From Limnoglobus sp043757025 (GTDB taxonomy: Bacteria; Planctomycetota; Planctomycetia; Gemmatales; Gemmataceae), in NCBI GenBank assembly GCA_043757025.1, contig JAYVQG010000152.1, positions 1-29,107 of the forward strand: a DNA stretch of 29,107 nucleotides. Reading direction: 5' to 3'. The notes under the pieces are model-generated. The model searched no databases. It saw only the letters and a program-made list of their open reading frames with translations, and was not told the DNA's origin. Shown here piece after piece: positions 14,669 to 24,096 of the stretch; the first letter of the stretch is position 1; each line of letters begins with the position of its first letter. Made by a program: the position numbers and the translations under genes.

Positions 14669-15943
14669 TTACTGCCAGCCGCGTTTGCGGAACAGGTAGC
14701 CGGCGATGGTAATCCAGCAGGTGGCGAGGCCGAGCGCGGCGATCAGGTGGATCCAGTGTTCGGACTTGACACTGTTGGATAATGAGGCATGTAAGATACG
14801 TGGGATGTGGAATTCGAGCGCGAGATACGGGATGAGCGGGATGCCATTCGTGGAGCAGATGATGAGTACCAGAGACACCGAAAGTAGATAGCACATCGCA
14901 CCGAGGAACGCGGCCCGTTGGGTTTTGGCGAGCGTGGCGACGGTCATGCCGATGCCGAGGAACCCGGCGGCGACGGCACCGAGCGACAGCCAGAAGAACA
15001 GTGTCGAAAGCACCGACACTTTGTAAATGCCCGCGATCGTCGCCGCGAGGCCGCAACCCATGAGCGGATAGAACAGGAACTTCGCCGCTAAAATTTCTGC
15101 GGGTGATGCGGGCGAAAGTGCCTGCGCCAGCAGCACGCCGCGTTCGCGCTCTTCGCAGTTCAGCGTCGGCAATAAGTATACGCATGTAAAGTATAATGCG
15201 AACACGACGAGGCCCGTGGCGATCGCCGAACGGAAGTCGAGCACTTTGCCACCGAGGCCCTGGCGCTCGATGAATATGGCGGGGACGAATGCGTTCGGCG
15301 GGGCCTTGGCACCGAGTGCGACGCGCGCCGCCTCGGCATCGCGTTCGAGACGCCCGAACGATTCGCGGATCGCCCATAGGTCGTCGGTTACGGTCGATAC
15401 GGGCGAACTCGGCAAGGCCGTCCCCCCTGCGGCGACGATGTCCTTTTCCGCAATGGCCTGGAAGGCGTATCGCGCTTCGCGGAAGAACCAGTTCTCGTAA
15501 ATCGCCATCGCTTCGGGTTCGCCGGGCGGGTGCCAGATGTGAACTTCGAGTGTCTTGCGGCCATTGTTCCCGGCGACCAACTTGAGTCGAATACTGCCGA
15601 CGCCCGGCGAGTAGTTGATTGTGCTTTCGATATGCTCGGGCCGCAACGCGCGGTACTTGATGCTCGGTTTCATCTCCTTTGGCGTGTTCGCTTCGAGGTG
15701 ATCGAGCAGCGTCGACATGTACTGTTTATCTTCCTTCGGGTACTCGATGTAGCAATGGTGAATGCCGCCGACGATGCCCGAACTGGTGGCATCGCCCGAG
15801 CCTTCGCCGCCGCCCATCGGGTTGAACACCGTCAGCAAAATCGTCGCCGCGATCAGGAGCAAGCCGAGCGCCAGCCCGCCGCGATTGGCGACGTGCCGAT
15901 GGCACTCTTTGAGAAACAGCGCACGGAGAATGTAAAATCGCAT
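14669..15943 (-). CDS. ABC-2 type transporter permease
   Basis: A 424-residue permease. An N-terminal helix (about 24-42) is followed by a large extracytoplasmic domain (about 45-235) and then six or so hydrophobic segments (about 238-262, 287-307, 312-337, 344-365, 397-417). The motif EERERGVLLAQALSPASPAEILAAKFL (residues 264-290, partial) between the second and third helices is characteristic of NatB/YhaP-like ABC-2 permeases. Its gene begins 12 bp after the ATPase stop, so the two form an exporter. The large external loop makes it more like lipid, sodium or peptide exporters than like polysaccharide exporters of the Wzm type. Substrate unknown. It converges on the TolR-like gene with a 30-bp gap. 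Confidence 0.87.
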   Translation of the reverse strand: MRFYILRALFLKECHRHVANRGGLALGLLLIAATILLTVFNPMGGGEGSGDATSSGIVGGIHHCYIEYPKEDKQYMSTLLDHLEANTPKEMKPSIKYRALRPEHIESTINYSPGVGSIRLKLVAGNNGRKTLEVHIWHPPGEPEAMAIYENWFFREARYAFQAIAEKDIVAAGGTALPSSPVSTVTDDLWAIRESFGRLERDAEAARVALGAKAPPNAFVPAIFIERQGLGGKVLDFRSAIATGLVVFALYFTCVYLLPTLNCEERERGVLLAQALSPASPAEILAAKFLFYPLMGCGLAATIAGIYKVSVLSTLFFWLSLGAVAAGFLGIGMTVATLAKTQRAAFLGAMCYLLSVSLVLIICSTNGIPLIPYLALEFHIPRILHASLSNSVKSEHWIHLIAALGLATCWITIAGYLFRKRGWQ

Positions 15944-15955
15944 CGGTTCCCATCG

Positions 15956-16813
15956 TCAATCGAACGCCAAGCCGGTCAGTTTCAGGAAGGTCGCGTGGAA
16001 GTCGAACTCGCGGGTTTTCAGGCTTGCCGTCCGCCCGGCGCGGATCACTTCGGCTAACTTCTGCCGATCCGCATCGTCGTCGAGATTGAAGACGAGCCGC
16101 TCGCCAATTGCGGTCACGACATCGACTTTTCGCTCGGTGTGTGCTTGTTTCAGATTCATCGGCGAATCGAGTGCAATGAGTTTTCCCTTGCACATGATGC
16201 CGACGCGGTCGCAGATTTTTTCGACTTCGTCCATGTCGTGCGTGGTTAAAATCACCGTCGCCCCGTCGGCCACACGGTCGCGCAGAATCCGGTGAACGAC
16301 CTCGGCGGAGTGAATGTCGAGGTTCGCGGTCGGCTCGTCGAGGTAGAGGATTTTCGGTTCGTGAATGAGCGAGCGTGCCAGCAGCAGCTTCCTACGCATA
16401 CCCAAAGAGTATCCGCGAACGGGGAGGTCGCCCGCTTCGTCGAGTTCGACGAGTTTCAGGCAGTCGCGAACTCGCATCCGCGGCACGCCGTAGAGGTCGG
16501 CGAAAAATTCGAGGTTGCGACGCCCGGTGAATTCTTCAAAGTGGTTCTCGCGGTCCGGCACGTAGCCGAACACTGGCTTGATCTTCGCCCAATCGCGAAC
16601 GATGTCGAACCCCGCGATGGTAACCGACCCCGCGTTCGGCTGGCGTTGTCCGATCAGCACGCGGATCGTCGTCGACTTCCCGGCCCCGTTCGGCCCGAGC
16701 AGCCCAAAGAGTTCGCCGCGGCGAATATCGAGCGAAAGGTTATCGACAGCCGTGAACGCGCCGTACTGCACGCGAAGTTGATTCAGTGAAATCACGGCGA
16801 CATCAGCGGACAT
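15956..16813 (-). CDS. ABC transporter ATP-binding protein
   Basis: A 285-residue ATPase. ATG 16813 is preceded by GAGGTGAG, better than the in-frame ATG 18 codons upstream. It shows Walker A GPNGAGKST (about 40-48), Q-loop region YVPDRENHFEEFT, signature YSLGMRRK (about 135-142, with SLGMR in place of SGGMR), Walker B ILYLDEP and the switch TTHD (His192). The C-terminal 60 residues (about 225-285) form a small extra domain, as in many ABC-2 ATPases. It should power the permease encoded 12 bp downstream. The glycan operon starts divergently 265 bp away; a functional link is possible but not shown. Confidence 0.93.
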   Translation of the reverse strand: MSADVAVISLNQLRVQYGAFTAVDNLSLDIRRGELFGLLGPNGAGKSTTIRVLIGQRQPNAGSVTIAGFDIVRDWAKIKPVFGYVPDRENHFEEFTGRRNLEFFADLYGVPRMRVRDCLKLVELDEAGDLPVRGYSLGMRRKLLLARSLIHEPKILYLDEPTANLDIHSAEVVHRILRDRVADGATVILTTHDMDEVEKICDRVGIMCKGKLIALDSPMNLKQAHTERKVDVVTAIGERLVFNLDDDADRQKLAEVIRAGRTASLKTREFDFHATFLKLTGLAFD

Positions 16814-17004
16814 TCTCACCTCGTGAATCCGTTCGTTCGCGATGTTTGAGGCACAGCATGATAGCACAAGAATCGCGAGCGGGACGAGCGGGTCGACGGG
16901 TATGGTATCCCAAAGAAATCGAGAAGAAACGGAGAATTTCCCACGTAAGCCCGCTTTTAACTCCTTCTCGAAGCGTTACTCTTGAGATTCTATCGACAGT
17001 ATCG

Positions 17005-17032
17005 TTGTCGGTTGCGTGTGAGAGATTACATT
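17005..17032 (+). promoter_or_regulatory. Candidate promoter of the glycan operon
   Basis: TTGTCG (17005-17010) and TACATT (17027-17032) are 16 bp apart, about 45 bp before ATG 17079. The -35 lies in an imperfect palindrome (CGACA...TGTCG, 16994-17010), a possible operator. Both boxes are only partial consensus matches. Confidence 0.3.
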
Positions 17033-17078
17033 TTCTTGTAGGAATAGGCCCTCCATTCGTTACCCCTTGAACCGATCG

Positions 17079-18254
17079 ATGACGTTGCGAGTCGTTCACC
17101 TCGGCAAGTATTATCCACCCGCGATGGGTGGCATCGAAACGCACACGCAGACGCTGGCACGCCATCAGGCGAACGCGGGGTGCGATGTTCGCGTGGTCGC
17201 GGTCAATCATGCCGATAAACTCGGGCGAGATGTCACATTCGAGGGTCGTTGCCGTACGCCGAGTCGGATCGATCGCGATGGACCGGTTTGCATTTATCGA
17301 GTCGGTCGTATGGCGAATCTCGCCAAACTCGATATTGCGCCGGGGTTACCGTCGACACTCGTTAAACTACTCAGAGATCCTCCCGACATCTGGCACCTCC
17401 ATGCTCCGAACATCACGATGATGCTGGCACTCGCGATCTACCCGGCGATCCGCCCGTTGGTGATTACGCACCACAGCGACATCGTTCGCCAACGGTTGCT
17501 GAAGCACGCGGTACGCCCTTTGGAACGTCTCATTTGCAATCGTGCCTCGCGCATTCTCAGCGACAGCCCGCCGTATGCGGGGGGTTCGAGTTTGCTCGCG
17601 AAGTACCCGTCGAAAGTGGTCGCGTTGCCGCTCGGGATCGAGTTGCAGCCATTCGCGAATCCGTCACCGACGGCAATTGCTCATGCGGATTACCTACGCG
17701 CCACGCATCCGGGGCCGATATGGGTGAGTGCGGGGCGGCTCGTCTATTACAAGTCGCTCGATGTCGCACTGCGTGCGTTGAAAGAGCTACCGGGAACATT
17801 ACACGTCATCGGTACCGGGCCGATGGAACCCGCGTGGCGAAGTCTGGCTGCGTCGCTCGGTGTGGCGGATCGCGTCGTCTGGCGGGGCCGCGTTTCGGAC
17901 GATGAACTCGTCGGCACGTATCGCGCGTCCACGGCACTCTGGTTCCCCAGTAACGAACGCAGCGAAGGATTCGGGTTAGTGCAAGTCGAGGCGATGGCGT
18001 GCGGTTGCCCCGTGGTGAATGCGAACATTCCGCATAGCGGCGTACCGTGGGTGAGCCGCCACGACGAGACGGGTTTGACCGTGCCCGTGAACGATCCCAT
18101 GGCATTCGCAGCGGCGTCGCGGTGTATGCTTATGGAAACGGGCCTGCGCGAACGGCTTTCCAACGAAGCGATACTCCAAGCCAAACTTCGATTCGATGCG
18201 GTGCAGATGGCCGCGCGAAGCCTCGAAATCTACCGGGAGGCGATTGCCCGATGA
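17079..18254 (+). CDS. GT4-family glycosyltransferase (first gene of the glycan operon)
   Basis: A 391-residue GT-B fold glycosyltransferase. The N-terminal domain opens with the acceptor-side motif HLGKYYPPAMGGIETHTQ (residue 7 onward); the C-terminal donor domain has WVSAGRLVYYKSLDVALRA (Lys225 near the diphosphate) and the EX7E motif EGFGLVQVE (Glu296, Glu304) followed by AMACGCPVV. It should be a retaining transferase moving a sugar from a nucleotide donor onto a lipid-linked glycan at the cytoplasmic face. ATG 17079 is used; TTG 17067 in frame would add four residues. Its stop overlaps the next start as ATGA. Confidence 0.92.
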   Translation: MTLRVVHLGKYYPPAMGGIETHTQTLARHQANAGCDVRVVAVNHADKLGRDVTFEGRCRTPSRIDRDGPVCIYRVGRMANLAKLDIAPGLPSTLVKLLRDPPDIWHLHAPNITMMLALAIYPAIRPLVITHHSDIVRQRLLKHAVRPLERLICNRASRILSDSPPYAGGSSLLAKYPSKVVALPLGIELQPFANPSPTAIAHADYLRATHPGPIWVSAGRLVYYKSLDVALRALKELPGTLHVIGTGPMEPAWRSLAASLGVADRVVWRGRVSDDELVGTYRASTALWFPSNERSEGFGLVQVEAMACGCPVVNANIPHSGVPWVSRHDETGLTVPVNDPMAFAAASRCMLMETGLRERLSNEAILQAKLRFDAVQMAARSLEIYREAIAR

Positions 18255-19363
18255 AAGTCTTGCATCTGTACTCCGGGAACCTATTCGGCGGCATCGAACG
18301 CTGTCTGATTACCATCGCGAATCGGCAATTTCACACGCCCGACGTCGAACATCAGTTCGGGTTGTGCTTCCCCGGCCGGCTCCGAGACGAACTCGTATCG
18401 TGCGGCGCGGTCGTTCACGATTTCGGTGCCGTGCGTGTCAGCCGACCGTGGACGGTGTGGGCCGCGCGGCGACGACTGAAAATGCTACACGCGAAGAAAC
18501 CATTCGATGTCTGCATTACGCACGCGGGTTGGTCGCACGGAGTGTTCGCACGCGCCGCAAAATCGCTGGGGCTGCCGATCGTGCATTGCGTCCACGACGA
18601 CCTCACGAACGCCGGTTGGCTGTATCGCTGGGCGAAACGCATACCGCCGAAGCGAGTGATCGCGAACAGCCAGTTCACGGCTGGCACGGTGGCGAGGATT
18701 TTCCCCACGGTGCCGTGCGATGTGCTGGCGTGCCCCGTGGAAGATCGCTCGGACCCGAACCGAGAAGCGACCCGCACGGCGATCCGTGCGGAGTTGCACA
18801 CGCCGATACATGCCGTCGTCATTTTGCAAGCGAGTCGGCTCGAACGCTGGAAGGGACAATCGATACATATCGAGGCGCTCGGCAAGCTGAGCGAGGTACC
18901 CGGTTGGGTGGCATGGTTTGCTGGTGGACCACAGAAAGCGGGAGAAGCGGAGTATTTACAAGAGCTAAAACATCGAGCGATGGTTCTCGGCATCGCAGGT
19001 CGCGTGCGGTTCCTCGGACAGCGTTCCGACGTCCCTCGATTGATGGCCGGTGCCGATGTTTTCTGTCAACCGAACACCGGCCCCGAGCCGTTCGGCATCG
19101 CGTTGGTCGAAGCGCTGTATGCGGGGTTGCCGGTGGTGACTTCGGACATCGGTGGTGGGGCCGAGATCGTCAACGAGTTTTGCGGCGTGCGTATTACTCC
19201 GAACGACGTCAGTTTGCTCGCGGGCATGTTGAAAGCGTTTATCGAAACGCCCGAGATGATCCTCAGCTTCGGCTCGGGCGGTGCATTTTGTGCGAAGGAA
19301 CTCTGCGACCCGAAGCAGCAGTTGATTGCCTTTCGCAAGATACTTTCGGAGGCGATCCGATGA
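18251..19363 (+). CDS. GT4-family glycosyltransferase
   Basis: A 370-residue GT-B glycosyltransferase. It has the N-terminal glycine loop YSGNLFGGIERCL, an acceptor-domain ending VIANSQFTAGTV, the donor-domain motif QASRLERWKGQSIHIEAL (Arg/Lys near 196-201) and EX7E in EPFGIALVE (Glu279, Glu287) followed by ALYAGLPVV. Sugar specificity cannot be read. Both ends overlap the neighbours by four bases (ATGA), so it is translated with them. Confidence 0.92.
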   Translation: MKVLHLYSGNLFGGIERCLITIANRQFHTPDVEHQFGLCFPGRLRDELVSCGAVVHDFGAVRVSRPWTVWAARRRLKMLHAKKPFDVCITHAGWSHGVFARAAKSLGLPIVHCVHDDLTNAGWLYRWAKRIPPKRVIANSQFTAGTVARIFPTVPCDVLACPVEDRSDPNREATRTAIRAELHTPIHAVVILQASRLERWKGQSIHIEALGKLSEVPGWVAWFAGGPQKAGEAEYLQELKHRAMVLGIAGRVRFLGQRSDVPRLMAGADVFCQPNTGPEPFGIALVEALYAGLPVVTSDIGGGAEIVNEFCGVRITPNDVSLLAGMLKAFIETPEMILSFGSGGAFCAKELCDPKQQLIAFRKILSEAIR

Positions 19364-20457
19364 ATCGCGCCGAGGTGATTCACATTGTGCCGGCGCTGTT
19401 CGGCTACGAAGGCGTGTACGGTGGTGCCGAACGCTACGCCCTCGAACTCGCCCGCGCGATGGCCGAACGGGTGCCAACTGCGCTGATCGCATATGGTGCG
19501 GTTCCGATGTCGCGCCGCGATGGGCCGCTGCAAATCGAGGTGTTGCGCAACTGGATTCCGTACCGGCGATTTCGCTTCGATCCGTTCGGCCCCCGCCTCG
19601 CGCTTCGGTTGTCGCAAGCCAAATCCGTTCACTATCACCAAACGCACACCTTGATGGCGGGCATCACCGCGCTGATCGGGAAGGTGACGGGGCGGCCCGT
19701 ATTTACGACGCATTTGGGCGGGGGCGGAGTCGGGTTCCATCGCTTAACCGACACGACGAACTGGTTCGCGGGTCACCTGCACATCAGTCGATTTAGTATG
19801 AAAGCGTTCGGCCACGAGAATCTACCGCGAGCGAGAGTAATCGGTGGCGGTGTCGATTTCCGAATCTTCCATCCGGGTGAGCGAGCGCCGACGCGGGACT
19901 TCATCTTGTTCGCCGGGCGATTGCTGCCACACAAAGGAATTGACTATCTGATACAGGCGATGCCGCCGGAAGTGCCGCTCGTTATCGCGGGTCGTCCGTG
20001 GCCGCACGCGCTCGGGTTCTATCGCAGGCTCATCCAACTCGCCGATGGCAAGCGTATCACGTTCCTCGAACAATGTTCGGATACGGACCTCGTCGAACTT
20101 TACCGGAACGCACGCTGCATCGTGTTACCGAGCGTCTATCGAACATCGACTGGCGAAGAATACGCGATTCCGGAACTTTTGGGGCAGACGCTTTTCGAAG
20201 GCATGGCATGCGGGACACCGGGAATCGCGACCGATGTCGGTGCGATGCCCGAAGTCGTCGAACATGGGGTTAGCGGTTTCGTCGTTCCGCCGAATGATGC
20301 AGACGCTCTTCGCTCGGCAATACTAACGCTGTGGCACGACGCGACATTGACGGAACGAATGGGTGAGGCTGCACTGCGGCGCACGCGGGAGCAGTTCGAC
20401 TGGAGCCGCGTCGTCGATCGGTGCCTGGATGCGTATCACCGTGGAGGCACGAAATGA
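19360..20457 (+). CDS. GT4-family glycosyltransferase
   Basis: A 365-residue GT-B glycosyltransferase. It has EGVYGGAERYALELA near the N-terminus, the donor-domain entry FAGRLLPHKGIDYLIQA (Arg187, Lys192) and EX7E in ELLGQTLFE (Glu272, Glu280) followed by GMACGTPGIATDVG. The segment YRTSTGEEYAIPE before the motif is longer than in its neighbours. It starts inside the previous stop (ATGA) and its own stop overlaps the polymerase start in the same way. Confidence 0.91.
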   Translation: MNRAEVIHIVPALFGYEGVYGGAERYALELARAMAERVPTALIAYGAVPMSRRDGPLQIEVLRNWIPYRRFRFDPFGPRLALRLSQAKSVHYHQTHTLMAGITALIGKVTGRPVFTTHLGGGGVGFHRLTDTTNWFAGHLHISRFSMKAFGHENLPRARVIGGGVDFRIFHPGERAPTRDFILFAGRLLPHKGIDYLIQAMPPEVPLVIAGRPWPHALGFYRRLIQLADGKRITFLEQCSDTDLVELYRNARCIVLPSVYRTSTGEEYAIPELLGQTLFEGMACGTPGIATDVGAMPEVVEHGVSGFVVPPNDADALRSAILTLWHDATLTERMGEAALRRTREQFDWSRVVDRCLDAYHRGGTK

Positions 20458-21785
20458 CACCCGTTCCAGTACGAGCCAGTGCGGCCGCACAACGGACCGC
20501 GGCGATCTGGGTGATCGGCGTCGTGTGCGTGCAAATTGTTTGCCAGCTTGCTTTGCTTTTTGAGGCATTGGCCCCGTTTCGCGTATTGTTCCGCTCGGCG
20601 GCATTCGGCATCAGCCTGTACGCGATCATCGGTGTGAGCGGTCGCATGAACCGTCACCCGGCGCGATATGCTGCGATGGCGGTACTTACCATTGTCGCTT
20701 GCGGATTCGTCCACCCGCAATCGTCGAATGCACTCGGCGCGATCGCGCAACTCGCGTTGTACGCGGCGATCATCGGGCCGATATTCTGGGTGCCGAAACT
20801 CGCCGTCAATCGCCAAACGCTCGTTCGCCTCTTCACAGTGTTCTGGTCGTTCCACGTGCTCAGTTCGATCTTCGGCGTGTTGCAGGTTTACTATCCCGGG
20901 CAGTTCCAGCCGAACATTTCCGATAACGTCGTGTCGCAGGGCGAGTTGTCGAAGGGGCTACAAATCACGCTCGCGAATGGCGAATCGGTATGGCGGCCGA
21001 TGGGTCTGACCGATTCTCCGGGCGGGGCAGCGATGGCGGGTCTGTATGCTTTCGTGTTCGGCATGGGGTTCTTGACGATCTCCCACCGATGGCCGATGCG
21101 GATCGCCGGAATCGTCGGTATGGTCGTCGGGTTGTTCTGCATTTACCTCGCTCAGATTCGATCGATCTTCGTGCTGACACTCATCATCGCGATTAGTTTC
21201 GCGGCGATCCTCGCGGCACTTCGACGCTACGCAGCCGTCAGTCGGCTCGCGCTAATCGTACCCGCGTTGAGCGTGACGGTATTCCTATGGGCCTCCGCGG
21301 TCGGCGGAGATGGTATGGTAAAACGGCTCGAAACGCTGATTGAAGCGGACCCTGGCGAGGTTTATTACTCGAATCGCGGTGTCTTTCTCGAAGATACGTT
21401 CACCACGTTTTTGCCCGACAATCCGTTCGGCTGCGGATTGGGCCGCTGGGGTATGGTCGCGAATTACTTCGGTCGCTCGAACGACCCGACCTCGCCGCGA
21501 ATCTGGGTGGAGATTCAATGGACCGCGTGGGTGGCCGATGGCGGCCTATTGTTGCTGGTTGCGTACCCGATTGCCATCCTGCTAGCGATGGTCACCGTGG
21601 GCCGCATTGCCATTCGTTCCCGCGACCACTGGCTATCGGGGTGGGCGATTTTGGTTTTGGCTTACGACGTAGCCGCCGTCGCGCTCACCTTCAACTACCC
21701 GCTGTTCATCGGGCAGTTCGGCCTCGAATTCTGGCTCCTCAACGGGGCCATTTACGCCGCCATACGCACGACCGGAGGCAAATGA
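20454..21785 (+). CDS. O-antigen polymerase/ligase-like membrane protein
   Basis: A 443-residue protein with about ten or eleven hydrophobic segments. The large loop after the middle of the chain holds VWRPMGLTDSPGGAAMAG and later the segment NRGVFLEDTFTTFLPDNPFGCGLG, which fit the Wzy/WaaL (PF04932) pattern with Arg in RPMG and a PxxGxGxG turn. It should join repeat units or ligate glycan chains at the outer face of the inner membrane using lipid-linked donors. Polymerase and ligase cannot be told apart here. It begins within the previous stop (ATGA); the next gene starts one base after its stop. Confidence 0.85.
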   Translation: MTPVPVRASAAAQRTAAIWVIGVVCVQIVCQLALLFEALAPFRVLFRSAAFGISLYAIIGVSGRMNRHPARYAAMAVLTIVACGFVHPQSSNALGAIAQLALYAAIIGPIFWVPKLAVNRQTLVRLFTVFWSFHVLSSIFGVLQVYYPGQFQPNISDNVVSQGELSKGLQITLANGESVWRPMGLTDSPGGAAMAGLYAFVFGMGFLTISHRWPMRIAGIVGMVVGLFCIYLAQIRSIFVLTLIIAISFAAILAALRRYAAVSRLALIVPALSVTVFLWASAVGGDGMVKRLETLIEADPGEVYYSNRGVFLEDTFTTFLPDNPFGCGLGRWGMVANYFGRSNDPTSPRIWVEIQWTAWVADGGLLLLVAYPIAILLAMVTVGRIAIRSRDHWLSGWAILVLAYDVAAVALTFNYPLFIGQFGLEFWLLNGAIYAAIRTTGGK

Positions 21786-21786
21786 C

Positions 21787-22911
21787 ATGGCCGCGTCGCC
21801 GTGGCTCCTGATCGCGCGCGATTTCATCCCGACAGGCGGGATGGATGCGGCCAACCTCTACCTCGCGAAGCACCTCGCCGAACGGGCATCTGTGGAAATC
21901 GTCGCACATCGCGCAGACCTTACGGGAGTGACACTCCACGCGGTTCGCCGCCCGTTCGGGCGAGACATCCTCGGCGAAGCGAAACTGCGTTCGATGGGGT
22001 TGCGGAAAGCGCGGGAGATGATCGCGAAAGGCGGGCACGTTCTCGCGAATGGCGGCAACTGCCCCGTACCGGGCGCAAACTGGGTGCATTACGTTCACGC
22101 CGCGTATCAGTCACCGGCAACGAACTCGTTCTTGCGCCGCTGGAAAGACCGCTTCTACCACCGTCGGGCGCTCCGGTGGGAACGCGAAGCGCTCGCTGCC
22201 GCGAAAGTGGTTATCGCGAATAGTGCGATGACTGCGAAGCAGTTGGTCGAGCATTTCGGCATCGACGCACGGAAAATTCACGTCGTCTATTACGGAACCG
22301 ATCCCGTTCGGTTCGGTCCAATTGGGCCGGGCGAACGCGAGGCGATGCGTAAACAACTCGGCTGGGCCGACCGTCCCTGGCTGATCTTCATCGGCGGCCT
22401 CGGCGACCGCCGCAAGGGTTTCGACGTTCTGTATGCCGCGTGGCGAACGCTCTGCGCAGAACCCGATTGGGATGCGAATCTCGCGGTGATCGGGCGAGGC
22501 GCGGAACTCGCACACTGGCAGAGTTGTGCGAAAGCGGACAGCATCGCCGACCGCATTTCATTTCTCGGCTTTCGGAACGACGTGCCGAACGTGTTGGCCG
22601 CAGCCGATGCGATCGTTCACCCGTCGCGGTACGAAGCGTACGGCCTCGGCGTTCACGAGGCGATGTGCCGTGGCTTGCCCGCAATCGTTTCCGCGAACGC
22701 GGGTGTCGCCGAGCGCTTCCCCGAAAATTTACGCGAACTCTTGCTCGCTCACCCGGACGACCCGGAAGCACTCGTCGAACGATTGAAGCACTGGCGCAAG
22801 AATCAGGCCGCGTTTCAGGTGCGGGCAACGGCTTATTCGAGCGAATTGCGCGTACGAACGTGGGCGCAGATGGCCGAAGAAATCCGCACCATCGTCGAGG
22901 GTATGGCGTGA
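21787..22911 (+). CDS. GT4-family glycosyltransferase
   Basis: A 374-residue GT-B glycosyltransferase. The acceptor domain starts LIARDFIPTGGMDAANLYLA and ends VVIANSAMTAKQLVEHFG. The donor domain has FIGGLGDRRKGFDVLYAAW (Lys210) and EX7E in EAYGLGVHE (Glu283, Glu291) followed by AMCRGLPAIVS. A tract ANGGNCPVPGANWVHYVHAAYQ (starting about 88) is typical of a group of GT4 proteins with an aromatic acceptor loop. It overlaps the next gene by four bases (GTGA). Confidence 0.91.
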   Translation: MAASPWLLIARDFIPTGGMDAANLYLAKHLAERASVEIVAHRADLTGVTLHAVRRPFGRDILGEAKLRSMGLRKAREMIAKGGHVLANGGNCPVPGANWVHYVHAAYQSPATNSFLRRWKDRFYHRRALRWEREALAAAKVVIANSAMTAKQLVEHFGIDARKIHVVYYGTDPVRFGPIGPGEREAMRKQLGWADRPWLIFIGGLGDRRKGFDVLYAAWRTLCAEPDWDANLAVIGRGAELAHWQSCAKADSIADRISFLGFRNDVPNVLAAADAIVHPSRYEAYGLGVHEAMCRGLPAIVSANAGVAERFPENLRELLLAHPDDPEALVERLKHWRKNQAAFQVRATAYSSELRVRTWAQMAEEIRTIVEGMA

Positions 22912-24092
22912 CACCGCTTCGCATAATTCTGGCGATGATCGAGCCGCCGTTACCATTCGGGAACGCAGCGGCACGCTGGTATTACGTGCTACTGAAGGAA
23001 CTCGTCGAACGCGGTCACCGCGTGACCGCGTATGCGGCGTGCATCAAACCCGAAGAGATCGAGAAGGCTCGTGCCTTGTTTCCTGCCCCGAAGTACGATC
23101 TGCGGCTCTACCCGTTCCCTGCGCGTTCCGGACTCGTTTCCAAGATCGAAACGTTACGCAGACCGTATTCGTACATGTTTTCTCGGGAGTTAAAAGCCGA
23201 CCTCGAACGCGAGCTCGCGGCGGGGTTCGACATCTTGCACCTGGAACAATTGTGGTGCGGCTGGCTCGGCATGAAACATCGCGCGAAGTCGCTCGTGAAT
23301 GTGCATCACTTGGTCTGGATCGATCTGGCGAACGTGGTATCGCCCACGTTCCTCGAACGCTTCCGAATGTGGCAGATGCTGAACACGGAGCGAAAACTCG
23401 TACGCGATTTCCAGCATTTCCGGAGTTGCTCGCCCCGCCTCGTACCCGAAATGCTTCGCGAAAATCCGACCGCAACGATCACCACCGTACCCGTTGGAAT
23501 CGACGCGAGCCAGTACCCTTTCATACCGGACAGCCAACGTACAGCCGAGCCGATACTCAGCGTGATCGGCACGATGAACTGGCATCCATCGCGCTCGGCC
23601 GCAGTTCGTTTACTACATCAACTCTGGCAGGAAATCAAACGCCGCGTCCCCGATGCTCGCGTACAGATTGTCGGCTGGGGCGCGAGGAGTTCGCTTGCCG
23701 AGTTCATCCAGATGCCCGATGTGACGATTGAGGAAAACGTACCCGACACGCGGCCCTACTTCGAGCGAACCGGTGTCATGCTCTACGCACCGGCTCGTGG
23801 AAGCGGTATGAAAATCAAAATCCTCGAGGCGTTCGGGTACGGCGTGCCGGTCGTTACGACGAGCGAGGGCGTCGAAGGAATTCCGACGATCGATGGCGTT
23901 CATGCCTCCATCGCCGAGGACGACGCGGGCCTGATCGAACGCGCCGTGAAATTGTTAAAAGATCCGCAACAACAGAATCGGCAACGCGCCGCAGGGCGGC
24001 AACTCTTAGAACAACATTGCGGACCGAAGCCGACCGTCGACGCGATCGAGGCGATCTACCGGAACATGATGGCGAAGAATTCCGGGGAGTGA
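22908..24092 (+). CDS. Glycosyltransferase, GT4-like (variant EX7E)
   Basis: A 394-residue GT-B protein starting at GTG 22908, overlapping the previous stop; the frame is open much further upstream but that part is a shadow. It begins MIEPPLPFGNAAARWYYVL and has the donor-domain segment SVIGTMNWHPSRSAAVRLL. The end of the motif region reads APARGSGMKIKILEAFGYGVPVVTT: the second Glu is kept in LEAF, but the first Glu of EX7E is missing and Gly/Met/Lys occupy the loop. This arrangement (GxGxKxKxLEAxxxGxPVV) is known in a subgroup of active GT4 enzymes. The next gene starts four bases after its stop. Confidence 0.87.
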   Translation: MTPLRIILAMIEPPLPFGNAAARWYYVLLKELVERGHRVTAYAACIKPEEIEKARALFPAPKYDLRLYPFPARSGLVSKIETLRRPYSYMFSRELKADLERELAAGFDILHLEQLWCGWLGMKHRAKSLVNVHHLVWIDLANVVSPTFLERFRMWQMLNTERKLVRDFQHFRSCSPRLVPEMLRENPTATITTVPVGIDASQYPFIPDSQRTAEPILSVIGTMNWHPSRSAAVRLLHQLWQEIKRRVPDARVQIVGWGARSSLAEFIQMPDVTIEENVPDTRPYFERTGVMLYAPARGSGMKIKILEAFGYGVPVVTTSEGVEGIPTIDGVHASIAEDDAGLIERAVKLLKDPQQQNRQRAAGRQLLEQHCGPKPTVDAIEAIYRNMMAKNSGE

Positions 24093-24096
24093 AACG

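Noticed and set aside
18196..20457. A 753-codon plus-strand frame that seems to fuse two genes
   Set aside because: Its first part runs through the glycosyltransferase at 18251 in another frame and is Arg-rich shadow sequence. The real gene begins at ATG 19360, which overlaps the previous stop.
22440..22907. A 156-codon upstream extension of the glycosyltransferase at 22908
   Set aside because: The stretch overlaps the previous glycosyltransferase in another frame and is Arg-rich shadow. GTG 22908 gives the expected N-terminus and a GTGA overlap.
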